From positions 1 through 64,000 of the forward strand of contig NZ_BJWY01000014.1 in assembly GCF_007990715.1 (NCBI RefSeq): a DNA stretch of 64,000 nucleotides. Reading direction: 5' to 3'. Source of the DNA: Nocardia seriolae NBRC 15557 (GTDB lineage Bacteria > Actinomycetota > Actinomycetes > Mycobacteriales > Mycobacteriaceae). The position numbers were made by a program, and so were the translations under genes. Of this stretch, positions 19,081-27,756 are shown one piece after another. Below the pieces are notes generated by a model, which was not told the DNA's origin, did no database searches, and saw nothing but the letters and a program-made list of their open reading frames with translations. Position 1 is the stretch's first letter, and the number at the start of each line of letters is the position of its first letter.

Positions 19081-19893
19081 TCACAGGCCGAGGCGGGCTT
19101 CCCCGGTGTAGACGTTCATGGTTTCGCCGCGCAGGAAGCCGACCAGGGTGAGGCCCGCGTCGGCGGCCAGATCCACGGCCAGCGAGCTGGGCGCGGACAC
19201 CGCGCCGAGCAGGGGAATGCCCGCCATGACGGCCTTCTGCACCAGTTCGAAGGAGGCGCGGCTGCTGACCATGAGGGCGAGATCGTGTGCGGGGAGCCGG
19301 TTCTCGCGGACGGCCCAGCCGACCAGCTTGTCGACCGCATTGTGGCGGCCGATGTCCTCGCGCACCGCCACGGCCGTGCCGTCGGTGGTGAACAGGCCCG
19401 CGGCGTGCAGGCCGCCGGTGGCGTCGAAAACCTGCTGGCGGGAACGGAGTTCGTCCGGGAGCTTGGCGAGGGTGTCGATATCGACGCGCGGGGTGTCCGG
19501 GGGCAGGGGGTGCCGGGTGCGGGTGCGGACCTCGTCGAGCGCGGTCTTGCCGCAGAGGCCGCAGGAACTGTTGGTGAGGAACGGGCGCGGCGTGACCGGC
19601 ACCGGGTTGCGGAGCTGGATGTCGAGCACGTTGTAGGTGTTCTGCCCGTTCTCGTCGGTGCCTGCGCAGTAGCGGGCGCTGACGATGTCCTCGGCCGAGT
19701 CGATGATGCCCTCGGCGTAGAGGAAGCCGTGGATCAGGTCGATATCGGCCCCGGGCGTGCGCATGGTGACCGTCAATGACTGTCCGCCCGTGCGGATTTC
19801 GAGCGGTTCCTCGACGGCCAGGGTATCGGGGCGGGTGATGGTGCCGTGCGGGGAGATACGCAGGGTACGGCGGCGGGCGGTGACTCGGCTCAT
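19081..19893 (-). CDS. fdhD: Formate dehydrogenase accessory sulfurtransferase
   Basis: A 270-residue FdhD. FdhD receives sulfur from a cysteine desulfurase and passes it to the molybdenum cofactor so that the formate dehydrogenase becomes active. The sulfur-carrying motif is Cys111-x-x-Cys114 in TNSSCGLCGKTALDEV; a C-terminal nucleotide-binding segment (DIGRHNAVDKLVG) is conserved. Its ATG overlaps the upstream fdhF-like stop by four bases (ATGA), so the two are translationally coupled. The same pairing exists in M. tuberculosis (Rv2900c-Rv2899c, from memory). Confidence 0.95.
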   Translation of the reverse strand: MSRVTARRRTLRISPHGTITRPDTLAVEEPLEIRTGGQSLTVTMRTPGADIDLIHGFLYAEGIIDSAEDIVSARYCAGTDENGQNTYNVLDIQLRNPVPVTPRPFLTNSSCGLCGKTALDEVRTRTRHPLPPDTPRVDIDTLAKLPDELRSRQQVFDATGGLHAAGLFTTDGTAVAVREDIGRHNAVDKLVGWAVRENRLPAHDLALMVSSRASFELVQKAVMAGIPLLGAVSAPSSLAVDLAADAGLTLVGFLRGETMNVYTGEARLGL

Positions 19894-22208
19894 GCGGTGT
19901 GGCTGTCACATTCTTCAGAGACGCGGCTTTCCAGACGGATGGTGACCGCCTTGGAGACGGGCGTGTTGGAGCGCAGGGCGACGTGATCGAGGGGGATGAG
20001 CGGATTGGTCTCCGGGTAGTAGGCGGCGGCATTGCCGCGCGGGGTCGGGTAGCCGACCAGGCGGAAGCCGGTGACCTTCCGCTCGGTGCCGTCCGCGAAC
20101 TCCGAGATCACGTCCACGAGTTCGTCTTCGGCGAAGCCCAGGGCGGCGATGTCCTCGGGATTGACCAGCACCACGCGCCGCCCGTTGCGGATGCCCCGGT
20201 AGCGGTCGTCGAGTCCGTAGATGGTGGTGTTGTACTGGTCGTGGCTGCGCAGGGTCTGCAGAATCAGGCGGCCCTCGGGGACGGGCAGCCAGTGCAGGTC
20301 GTTGACGGCGAAGTTGGCCTTGCCGGTGGTGGTGCGGAACTCGCGGGCGTCGCGGGGCGGATGCGGGAGCTGGAAGCCATTGCCGCCCCGCACCTTCGCG
20401 TTGTAGTCGGTACAGCCGGGCACGACATTCGCGATGGCGTCGCGGATCTTGTCGTAGTCGCGCTGGAACTGCGCCCAAGGCACCGGATGCGTCGGACCGA
20501 ACAATTCCTGCGCCAGCTCGCACACGATGGCGACCTCGCTGCGCAGCTGATCGCTGACCGGGGTGAGCCGTCCGGTGGACAGGTGCACCATGGACATCGA
20601 GTCCTCGACCGAAACCTGCTGGCGCACACCGTTCTGGGTGTCCTCGTCGGTGCGGCCCAGGGTGGGCAGGATGAGCGCGGTCCGCCCAGTCACCACGTGG
20701 CTGCGGTTGAGTTTGGTCGAAACCTGCACGGTGAGTGCGCAATTGCGCAGCGCCGCCTCGGTGACCTCGGTGTCGGGGGTGGCGGAGACGAAATTGCCGC
20801 CCATGCCGAAGAACACCTTGCCGCCGCCGTCGCGCATGGCCCGGATGGCATTGACGGTGTCGAAGCCGTGGGTGCGCGGGCTGGTGATGCCGAATTCGCG
20901 GTCCAGTGCGGCGAGAAAGGTTTCGGGCATCTTCTCCCAGATGCCCATGGTGCGGTCGCCCTGCACGTTGGAGTGCCCGCGCACCGGGCACACGCCCGCG
21001 CCGGGCTTGCCGATCATGCCGCGCAGCAACAGCAGGTTGGTGGCCTCCTCGATGGTGGCCACGCCGTGCACCTGCTGGGTCAGGCCCATGGCCCAGCAGA
21101 TGACGGTGGATTTCGATTCGGCCAGCAGTTTCGCGGTGCGGTCGAGGTCGGCGCGGGTGAGCCCGGTGGCCTGCTCGACAATGCCGAGATCGACGGCGCG
21201 CGTCTGCTTTTCGTACTCGGCGAAGCCCGCGGTGTGCGCCTCCACGAAGGCGCGGTCCACCACGGTGCCGGGCGCGCGGTCCTCGGCCTCGAACAGCAGC
21301 CTGCCCAGGCCCTGGAACAGCGCCATGTCGCCGCCGAGGCGGATCTGCAGGAAGTCGTCGGCAATGGTGATGCCGCCGGTGAAACCCTTGACCGTCTGCG
21401 GGTCCTTGAACCCGATGAGCCCGGTCTCGGCCAGCGGGTTGACGGCGATGACCTTGGCGCCGTGCGCCTTCGCCTCGCCCAGTGCCGAGAGCATGCGCGG
21501 ATGGTTGGTGCCCGGGTTCTGCCCGGCCACGATGATCAGGTCGGCCTTGGAGAAGTCGTCGATGGTCACCGAGCCCTTGCCGATGCCGATGGAGCTGACC
21601 AGCGCGGTGCCCGAGGACTCGTGGCACATGTTGGAGCAGTCGGGCAGGTTGTTGGTGCCGAAGCTGCGGACCAGCAGCTGGTAGAGGAACGCGGTCTCGT
21701 TGGCGGTGCGGCCGGAGGTGTAGAAGACGGCCTCGTCGGGGGAGTCCAGGCCGCGCAGGGTGTCGGCGATGAGGCGGTAGGCGTCGGCCCAGGCGATGGG
21801 GGAGTAGTGGGTGTCGCCCTCGCGCAGCACCATCGGCTGGGTCAGGCGGCCCTGCTGGCCGAGCCAGTAGCCGGACTTGTCGGTCAGGTCCGCGATCGAG
21901 TGCGCGGCGAAGAATTCGGGGGTGACGGTGCGCAGGGTCGCCTCCTCGGCGACGGCCTTGGCCCCGTTCTCGCAGAATTCCGCCGGGCGGCGGCGGCCGG
22001 ACGGCTCGGGCCAGGCGCAGCCGGGGCAGTCGAAACCGTGGCGCTGGTTCACCCGGGCCAGCGTGCGCGCGGTGCGCACCACGCCCATCTCCTCGATCGC
22101 GCGTTCCAATGCGACCGTGACCGCCTTGACACCGGCGGCCGCGGTCTTCGGCTCGGTGACCGTCAGCTCGGATTCGTCGATATCGGACTTCGGCGCGGCA
22201 CGGTGCAT
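19890..22208 (-). CDS. fdhF: FdhF/YdeP-family molybdopterin oxidoreductase
   Basis: A 772-residue molybdopterin (bis-MGD) oxidoreductase from ATG 22208 (MHRAAPKSDIDESE). The N-terminus has the CPGCAWP motif typical of the YdeP branch. Cofactor and active-site segments include YTSGRTANETAFLYQ, NLPDCSNMCHESSG (possible metal-ligating Cys), VAGQNPGTNHPRM and GHSNVQGDRTMG. The C-terminal molydopterin-binding domain has LRSHDQYNTTIYG. The family is annotated formate dehydrogenase H-like, but YdeP relatives have not all been shown to oxidise formate. Coupling to FdhD, a sulfurtransferase for formate dehydrogenases, favours that role. It could consume formate from PflB; this is inference. No electron-transfer or membrane subunit lies beside it. 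Confidence 0.9.
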   Translation of the reverse strand: MHRAAPKSDIDESELTVTEPKTAAAGVKAVTVALERAIEEMGVVRTARTLARVNQRHGFDCPGCAWPEPSGRRRPAEFCENGAKAVAEEATLRTVTPEFFAAHSIADLTDKSGYWLGQQGRLTQPMVLREGDTHYSPIAWADAYRLIADTLRGLDSPDEAVFYTSGRTANETAFLYQLLVRSFGTNNLPDCSNMCHESSGTALVSSIGIGKGSVTIDDFSKADLIIVAGQNPGTNHPRMLSALGEAKAHGAKVIAVNPLAETGLIGFKDPQTVKGFTGGITIADDFLQIRLGGDMALFQGLGRLLFEAEDRAPGTVVDRAFVEAHTAGFAEYEKQTRAVDLGIVEQATGLTRADLDRTAKLLAESKSTVICWAMGLTQQVHGVATIEEATNLLLLRGMIGKPGAGVCPVRGHSNVQGDRTMGIWEKMPETFLAALDREFGITSPRTHGFDTVNAIRAMRDGGGKVFFGMGGNFVSATPDTEVTEAALRNCALTVQVSTKLNRSHVVTGRTALILPTLGRTDEDTQNGVRQQVSVEDSMSMVHLSTGRLTPVSDQLRSEVAIVCELAQELFGPTHPVPWAQFQRDYDKIRDAIANVVPGCTDYNAKVRGGNGFQLPHPPRDAREFRTTTGKANFAVNDLHWLPVPEGRLILQTLRSHDQYNTTIYGLDDRYRGIRNGRRVVLVNPEDIAALGFAEDELVDVISEFADGTERKVTGFRLVGYPTPRGNAAAYYPETNPLIPLDHVALRSNTPVSKAVTIRLESRVSEECDSHTA

Positions 22209-22388
22209 GGTGGCGATTGTCCTCTCCGGCGCGGGGGCCGTCCCAGTCGGTATTCGCATCGTAGGTCGCGGCACGCCCGGTTTAGCGGACTGGTCGGTCG
22301 GAGGTGCGAACGCGGGTGATCACCACCGCGATAGACAGGGCGGCGGGGGCGGGTCTGGCCTTACCATCGAACAAGCGAGGTCACGCCG

Positions 22389-23705
22389 ATGAAGAAAAGT
22401 TTGCATTCGGGTCGGCGTGCCGGTGGGGACCGGCATGCGAAACGCGCCCGCGCGCTGAGACTTTCACCCCGAACCCTACACCTCGGTCTGATGCTCGCGG
22501 CGGTGATCGCGTTGCTGATTCCCGCGGGCATCGGCTGGGCGAATCCGGGTGCGACCCAACCGGTCCCGATCACCACCGTCTCGGTGCCCGCGCCGCAGGA
22601 GCGCGCACCGATGAAAGTCCCTACCACCACGACGAATCCGCCCCAGAAGGACTGCCTGCCGGACTGCACCGGCACCCGCGACGGCGTGCCCGGCCAGAAC
22701 GGCGGCAACCACTGCGACGATCCGACCAAGTGCGACGGCTCGGGGACCAGCGACGGCAAGTGCACGGGTGAGGGCTGTCTGCCGAAGACCGAACCGAAGT
22801 ATTGCCCGGATGGTTCGGTGATGCCGTCGAGTGGCGTGTGCAAGACGACGCCGAAGCCGGAGTATTGCCCCGATGGTTCGGAGAAGCCGTCGGGCGGAAC
22901 GTGCAAGACGACCCCGAAACCCGAGTACTGCCCGGATGGTTCGGGGAAGCCGACCTGGGGGACGTGCCCGACCACGCCCAAGCCCGAATACTGTCCCAAC
23001 GGTTCGGTCAAGCCGTCGAACGGGGTGTGCCCGACCACGCCCAAGCCCGAATACTGTCCCAACGGTTCGGAGAAGCCGTCGAACGGAGTGTGCCCGACCA
23101 CGCCCAAGCCCGAGTACTGCCCGGACGGTTCGGAGAAGAAGTCCGGTAGCAGCTGTCCGACCACGGATCAGGGTGGCGTCAAGCCGCCCACCGGGAATCC
23201 GCAACCGCCGAAACCGAATCCGGTGCCCACCACGCCGGTGGTGACCACCCCGCCGGTCGTGACGACCGCCCCGGCCCCGCCGCCGAGCGAGGAACCCAAG
23301 CCGCCGACCACCACGACCACCGCGCCCGTTCCGGCGCAGACCTCCGGGTTGTCGCTGAATCCGCCCGCGGTGCCGCCCGGCGGGCAGGTGACCGCCAGTG
23401 GGTCCGGGTGTGATCCGGGTTCGGATGTGCGGCTGTCGATCGGTGGCGCGAACGTGGGTGACACCAAGGCGCGCGCCGACGGCGGCTTCGAGGCCACGCT
23501 CGCCACCGGCGGGGCCGAGATCGGTCAGCACGAGGTGACCGCCGAGTGCGGTAGGAAGCTGGCGGCCGATCTGGACATCGTGCTGGTCAGTCAGGTCGGG
23601 GGCGGCGCGGCCACCATGACCGTGCTGCTGTTCTTCCTGCTCATCGGCGGCTGGTTCTACGGCCACCGTCTGATCTCCCATCTCCCGGCCCGGAGGCCCC
23701 GATGA
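22389..23705 (+). CDS. Cys-rich repeat surface protein with terminal membrane anchors
   Basis: A 438-residue protein. A basic N-terminus precedes a hydrophobic segment (about 31-50, LHLGLMLAAVIALLIPAGIG), probably a signal or anchor. After a Thr/Pro spacer and a Cys-rich stretch (CLPDCTGTRDG) come six 21-residue repeats (about 136-261) of the form PEYCPDGSEKPSGGTCKTTPK, each with two Cys twelve residues apart. A Pro/Thr-rich stalk follows, then an Ig/IPT-like domain (about 318-395: LSLNPPAVPPGGQVTASGSG), a C-terminal transmembrane helix (TMTVLLFFLLIGGWFYG) and an Arg tail. The stop overlaps the next start (ATGA). I recognise no named family; Cys pairs suggest disulfide-linked or metal-binding modules outside the membrane. 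Confidence 0.82.
   Translation: MKKSLHSGRRAGGDRHAKRARALRLSPRTLHLGLMLAAVIALLIPAGIGWANPGATQPVPITTVSVPAPQERAPMKVPTTTTNPPQKDCLPDCTGTRDGVPGQNGGNHCDDPTKCDGSGTSDGKCTGEGCLPKTEPKYCPDGSVMPSSGVCKTTPKPEYCPDGSEKPSGGTCKTTPKPEYCPDGSGKPTWGTCPTTPKPEYCPNGSVKPSNGVCPTTPKPEYCPNGSEKPSNGVCPTTPKPEYCPDGSEKKSGSSCPTTDQGGVKPPTGNPQPPKPNPVPTTPVVTTPPVVTTAPAPPPSEEPKPPTTTTTAPVPAQTSGLSLNPPAVPPGGQVTASGSGCDPGSDVRLSIGGANVGDTKARADGGFEATLATGGAEIGQHEVTAECGRKLAADLDIVLVSQVGGGAATMTVLLFFLLIGGWFYGHRLISHLPARRPR
22794..23171 (+). repeat. Six tandem 63-bp coding repeats
   Basis: Six in-frame units of 63 bp encode 21-residue modules with a fixed C-x11-C pair and the core YCPDGS or YCPNGS. Copies 4 and 5 are nearly identical, suggesting recent duplication; the first and last units are the most divergent. 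Confidence 0.9.
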
Positions 23706-25387
23706 CCAGCTGCACACCCGCGCACGGAGAATCGCCGAGAGCGCCGCTGCCGCGCCCGTCCACGGTCGCGCTGCTGGCCGTAATCGCCCTGGTGGCAGCG
23801 ATATTCACGGCCGGACCCGCCGCCGCGGCGGGCGGGGTGAGCGCGACGGCCACCGTCGGCGGCCGCGCCATCGCGGGCGCGAATGCGAGCAATCCGGTGC
23901 GCCTGGATCCGAAGAAGGTGGTGCTGGTCGTCGTCGAGGTGACCAATGGCACCGCGAAACCGGTGTCGGTCCGCCGGGTGGACCTGGCCGGGCACGTGCT
24001 CGGCCTGAACTTCTACTCCTATTCCACGACGGTCGAATTGACCGTCGCGGCGGGCAAGTCCGACAAGCTCACCTACCGGCTGGATCCCGCGGGCCTGGAC
24101 GGTCAGGCCACCGGGCTCATCGGCTCGGACCTCACCCTCATCGGCGCGGACGGCAAGCCGCTGACCGCCGTGCACACCGTGGTCGACGTGCGCGGCTCGC
24201 TGATGTCGGTCTACGGCCTGTTCGGCATCATCATCGCCGTGCTGACCGGGCTCGCCATCGCCGACGCGGCCCTGACCGTTGCGCGCCACCGCCTTTCGGC
24301 CAACCGCTGGCAGCGCGGCCTGCGACTGCTGGCACCCGGCCTCGGGATCGGCCTGATGATCGGGTTCACCGCCTCGGTGGCGCGCTGGTGGGTGCCCGGC
24401 ACCGAGCTGTGGCTGACCCTCGCCGGCGTCGTCGCCTGGCTCTTCTTCCTGGCCGGGTACCTCTCACCCACCCCGGGCCGGTCCGACGACCTGGGCCTGG
24501 ACCCCGAAGATCTGGCCGCGGCAAGGGAACTCGACGCGCGCGGCTTCGCGGCGAGCGTCCCGGGGGCGCCGGTCGGCGCGGGCATGTCCCAGCCCGGTGG
24601 TCCCCATCCGGGGATCGGCGGCCCCGACCCGGCGCTGTTCCCCGTGCCCGGCCCCAATCCGCCCTACGGCGGCACCTATCCGGACCTGCCCGCGCCCGGA
24701 CAGCCCGGCGGCACCTTCCGGGACCTGGACATCCGCGGCGCGAACCCGGCCGATGCCGCGACCCGGGTCGTGCCCGGCGCGCCCGTGGGACCCCCTGCGG
24801 CGCGGGTGTTTCCGGGCGGACCCGCACCCGACGCGGCCGGTCGGGATTTCTACAGCGGCGAGACGACTCGCATGACGCGGCCGGGATTCGGCGGAGCATA
24901 CCCGGGCGGCGGGCCACTGGCCTCCGCCATGACACCCCCGTCGGGTGAGACCGCGGTCGTGCCGAAGGGTTCCGATCCGGCGGGCACCATCGCCCCGTCG
25001 GCACCCGGCACCATCGCCCCTTCCGGGCCTGCCACTATCGCCCCGTCGGGGCCTGTCACCATCGCCCCGCCCGGGCCGGGCACGGTTGGCTCGCCGGGGC
25101 CGGGCGCGGTGGCCGCGTCGGGTACGGGCTCGGGCGGATTGCCTGCCGTGAGCCGACCACCCGATGGGCCGGGCTCGGAGCCGTTCCGCTGTTCGGCCTC
25201 CGGTGTGGAGGAGGCGACGATGGGGTATCCGTCGGGCGTGCAGCGGCCGCGGCCGCCGGGCGGGCGGGGTGAGACCACCTTCGGGCGCGGCGTGGACCTG
25301 GGCAAGCCGGGAGAGGAAGGCGACGAGCCGACCATTCGAAGTGCGCCCGGCGGCAAGGGATCCGGGGACGGGGGAACGGGTACATGA
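23702..25387 (+). CDS. Membrane protein with extracytoplasmic beta domain and Pro-rich tail
   Basis: A 561-residue protein. Signal peptide or anchor about 20-42 (VALLAVIALVAAIFTAGPAAAA), then an extracytoplasmic beta-sandwich-like domain (about 45-175). Three hydrophobic helices follow (about 180-200, 215-235 and 240-262), and then a long Pro/Gly-rich cytoplasmic-looking tail (265-561) with five 8-residue TIAPSGP repeats. The order (ectodomain, helix, basic loop, two helices) is the same as the C-terminal part of the kinase encoded next, suggesting shared ancestry. Four-base ATGA overlaps on both sides make it the middle gene of a tight three-gene operon. No known function; it may be a scaffold or kinase partner. 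Confidence 0.78.
   Translation: MTSCTPAHGESPRAPLPRPSTVALLAVIALVAAIFTAGPAAAAGGVSATATVGGRAIAGANASNPVRLDPKKVVLVVVEVTNGTAKPVSVRRVDLAGHVLGLNFYSYSTTVELTVAAGKSDKLTYRLDPAGLDGQATGLIGSDLTLIGADGKPLTAVHTVVDVRGSLMSVYGLFGIIIAVLTGLAIADAALTVARHRLSANRWQRGLRLLAPGLGIGLMIGFTASVARWWVPGTELWLTLAGVVAWLFFLAGYLSPTPGRSDDLGLDPEDLAAARELDARGFAASVPGAPVGAGMSQPGGPHPGIGGPDPALFPVPGPNPPYGGTYPDLPAPGQPGGTFRDLDIRGANPADAATRVVPGAPVGPPAARVFPGGPAPDAAGRDFYSGETTRMTRPGFGGAYPGGGPLASAMTPPSGETAVVPKGSDPAGTIAPSAPGTIAPSGPATIAPSGPVTIAPPGPGTVGSPGPGAVAASGTGSGGLPAVSRPPDGPGSEPFRCSASGVEEATMGYPSGVQRPRPPGGRGETTFGRGVDLGKPGEEGDEPTIRSAPGGKGSGDGGTGT
24983..25102 (+). repeat. Five 24-bp coding repeats (TIAPSGP type)
   Basis: Five degenerate in-frame 24-bp units encode GTIAPSAP, GTIAPSGP, ATIAPSGP, VTIAPPGP and GTVGSPGP within the Pro-rich tail. 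The Thr residues could be phosphorylation sites; that is inference. Confidence 0.7.
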
Positions 25388-27660
25388 GTGTGGCGAACCT
25401 GACCGACGCCGATCTGGCGCGGGTGCGGGCGGCGCTGCCCGGGTACGAGATCGGTGGGCAGATCGGTCGCGGCGGGTGCGGCGTGGTGCTGGCCGGGGTA
25501 CACCGGGGGCTCAACCGCCGGGTCGCGATCAAGCAGATTCCGCCGCAGTTCGCCGACGATATGCAGGTGCGGCGGCGGTTCGTGGCCGAGGCGCGGATGA
25601 TGGCGGCGCTGGACCACCCGCACGTGGTGCCGGTGTACGACTATGTCGAGCACGAGGACCTGTGCCTGCTGGTGCTCGAGTGTCTGCCCGGCGGCACCGT
25701 CGAGAACCGTTTCGTCACCGCGGGATTCGAGGCGACCGCCGCGCTGGCCGTCGCGCTGTCCTGCGCGGCCGGACTGGACGCGGCCCACCGCAGCGGCATC
25801 CTGCACCGCGACGTGAAGCCCTCCAACCTGATGTTCGCCGCCAATGGGACGTTGAAGCTCACCGACTTCGGCATCGCCAAGATCGTCGGCGGCGAGGAGA
25901 CCCTGGTGACCCGTGCCGGGGAGATCATCGGCACCCCGTCCTACATCGCGCCCGAACAGGTGCGCGGCCACCAGCTTTCGCCCGCCACCGACGTGTACGC
26001 GCTGGCCACCATGCTCTACCAGCTGCTCTCGGGGGTACTCCCGTTTCCCACCGGCTCCGACGCGCTGGCCCTGCTCTTCGCCCATGCCTACGGCGAACCG
26101 GTCCCGCTCGCCGAGGTCGCGCCCTTCGTCCCGCAGCCCATCGCCGACGCCGTCATGCGCGGCCTGGCCTGCGACCCCGCCGAACGCTACGACACGGCCG
26201 AAACCTTCGGCATCGCCATCGCCGAACCCGCCGCGCACCTGTGGGGCGCGAATTGGCTTACACCCGTGGGTATTCCGGTGATCGGCGCGGACACGATCGT
26301 CGCCGCCGCGACGGGTGGCGGACGCAATCTCCGCGGCGCGGGCCCCTACACCCCGCCGCCGGGGGCGAACCGCTCGGGACCGCTGACGCCGCCACCTCGA
26401 CGCGGTCCGGCAGGGCAGGTTCCCTGCGACACGACCGCTGACTCACTGCCGCGGCCCGCGCCGCAGGGCGCACCGGCCGGTCTGTATCGGGGCCCCGAAA
26501 CGCCCGCGCCTCAAGGCGGACCCGGCGACCGTCGTGGTGCGCCACCGTCCGCTCCGCCCGGTGGTCCGCGCCAGACTTCCGGCGATCTCCGCAATGTTCC
26601 CGGCGATCCCCGCAACGCCCCGACCCGGCGCTCGGGCGCAGGCCCGGTCGCGACGCCGGGGCCTGCGGGTGCGGGGATATCGGCCGGGCGGGGCGGTCCT
26701 GCCACGCCGCCTCGGCAGGGTCCGGCCGCATCGGGCAGTGCCGGCGCATACCCGCCGGGACCCGGATCAAGCGGTGCGCCACCGGGATACGGCCCGGTGG
26801 GGATGCCGGGGCCCTCGGGCCCGGTGTGGACCGGGCCGATGGAACGCGTGCGGCCCAAGGAGCCGATCCAGCACGGCGGGGTGCGGCTGGCCGAGGTGGC
26901 GCGGGCGGATCTGGTGCCGGTGCAGCGCGTGGTCACGTTGCCCTCGCCGCGGGTGCCGTTCCTGGCGGGCGCGATGCTGGCGGCGGTGACCGTCGGGGCC
27001 GCAGTGCTCGGGCTGGGTGCGGCGGATCGGAATGTGCCGCCGGCGGGGATGATTCGGATCGCCGGAGCCGATCCGGCCGCGCAGACGGTCGAGCTCGATC
27101 TCTCGAAACCGGTGCCGGTCACGATCACCGGGTCGGACGCGGACAGCGCGAAACTGTCGGTGAATGTGCTGGGTATCGGTGCCGGAGGCGAGAGCGCGGA
27201 CCTGAAGGGCGGTGCCGGTGAGCTGGCGGCACCGGTGAACAAATATGTGCTCGCCGGTCGGCTGACGGGTGAGCTGTCCTTGTCGCGCAATGGTTCCCAG
27301 ATGCAGGCGTATCGGTTCGGGGTGCGGACCACGCAACCCGCGACCACCACCGCGACCGCCGTCGGCGTGCTGCTGTTGTTGCTGTTCGCCGGTGCCTACG
27401 CCGAATCCAATGCCCGGACGCTGCGCCGCGGCAGTGCGCGGTTCGCGTCGACGGTGGGCCTCGCCATCAGCGCGGGTCTGCTCGGGGTGGCCGCGGTCGG
27501 CGCCTCCTGGGTGCTGCTGGGACACGAGCCCACGCTGCTCGGTGTGATCGGGTGCGCCGCAGGCGGTGCCGCCGCCGGGCTGGCCCTGGCCACGGGCTGC
27601 CGCCGGGTCGGCAAACGGTACCGCTACGTGCGGATACAACGCCTCCGGGAGCGCGCCTGA
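25384..27660 (+). CDS. Transmembrane Ser/Thr protein kinase (PknB-type catalytic domain)
   Basis: A 758-residue eukaryotic-like kinase. The catalytic domain covers about 20-285: glycine loop IGRGGCGVVLAG, Lys50 (RVAIKQIP), HRDVKPSN with Asp143, DFG at 161-163, and activation segment to GTPSYIAPEQ. A Pro/Gly-rich linker (about 310-480) leads to a first membrane helix (VPFLAGAMLAAVTVGAAVLG), an extracytoplasmic beta domain (about 550-645) and three further hydrophobic helices. The C-terminal membrane part has the same layout as the preceding gene product and lacks PASTA repeats. Third gene of the ATGA-linked operon; an FHA-redox fusion gene follows after 96 nt, so that FHA domain is the obvious candidate phosphothreonine reader. 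Confidence 0.93.
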   Translation: MSVANLTDADLARVRAALPGYEIGGQIGRGGCGVVLAGVHRGLNRRVAIKQIPPQFADDMQVRRRFVAEARMMAALDHPHVVPVYDYVEHEDLCLLVLECLPGGTVENRFVTAGFEATAALAVALSCAAGLDAAHRSGILHRDVKPSNLMFAANGTLKLTDFGIAKIVGGEETLVTRAGEIIGTPSYIAPEQVRGHQLSPATDVYALATMLYQLLSGVLPFPTGSDALALLFAHAYGEPVPLAEVAPFVPQPIADAVMRGLACDPAERYDTAETFGIAIAEPAAHLWGANWLTPVGIPVIGADTIVAAATGGGRNLRGAGPYTPPPGANRSGPLTPPPRRGPAGQVPCDTTADSLPRPAPQGAPAGLYRGPETPAPQGGPGDRRGAPPSAPPGGPRQTSGDLRNVPGDPRNAPTRRSGAGPVATPGPAGAGISAGRGGPATPPRQGPAASGSAGAYPPGPGSSGAPPGYGPVGMPGPSGPVWTGPMERVRPKEPIQHGGVRLAEVARADLVPVQRVVTLPSPRVPFLAGAMLAAVTVGAAVLGLGAADRNVPPAGMIRIAGADPAAQTVELDLSKPVPVTITGSDADSAKLSVNVLGIGAGGESADLKGGAGELAAPVNKYVLAGRLTGELSLSRNGSQMQAYRFGVRTTQPATTTATAVGVLLLLLFAGAYAESNARTLRRGSARFASTVGLAISAGLLGVAAVGASWVLLGHEPTLLGVIGCAAGGAAAGLALATGCRRVGKRYRYVRIQRLRERA

Positions 27661-27756
27661 GCGGCCCGCCGCGAGCGTAATGGTAGGCCCGCGTTCACGC
27701 GATACACGCACGAGCGCGGCAGGATCGGTGACCGCGCGAGAGCACGGGGGTGGAAC

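Noticed and set aside
22794..23171. CRISPR-like spaced repeats
   Set aside because: Repeats are contiguous, in frame, and vary at codon level; there are no spacers.
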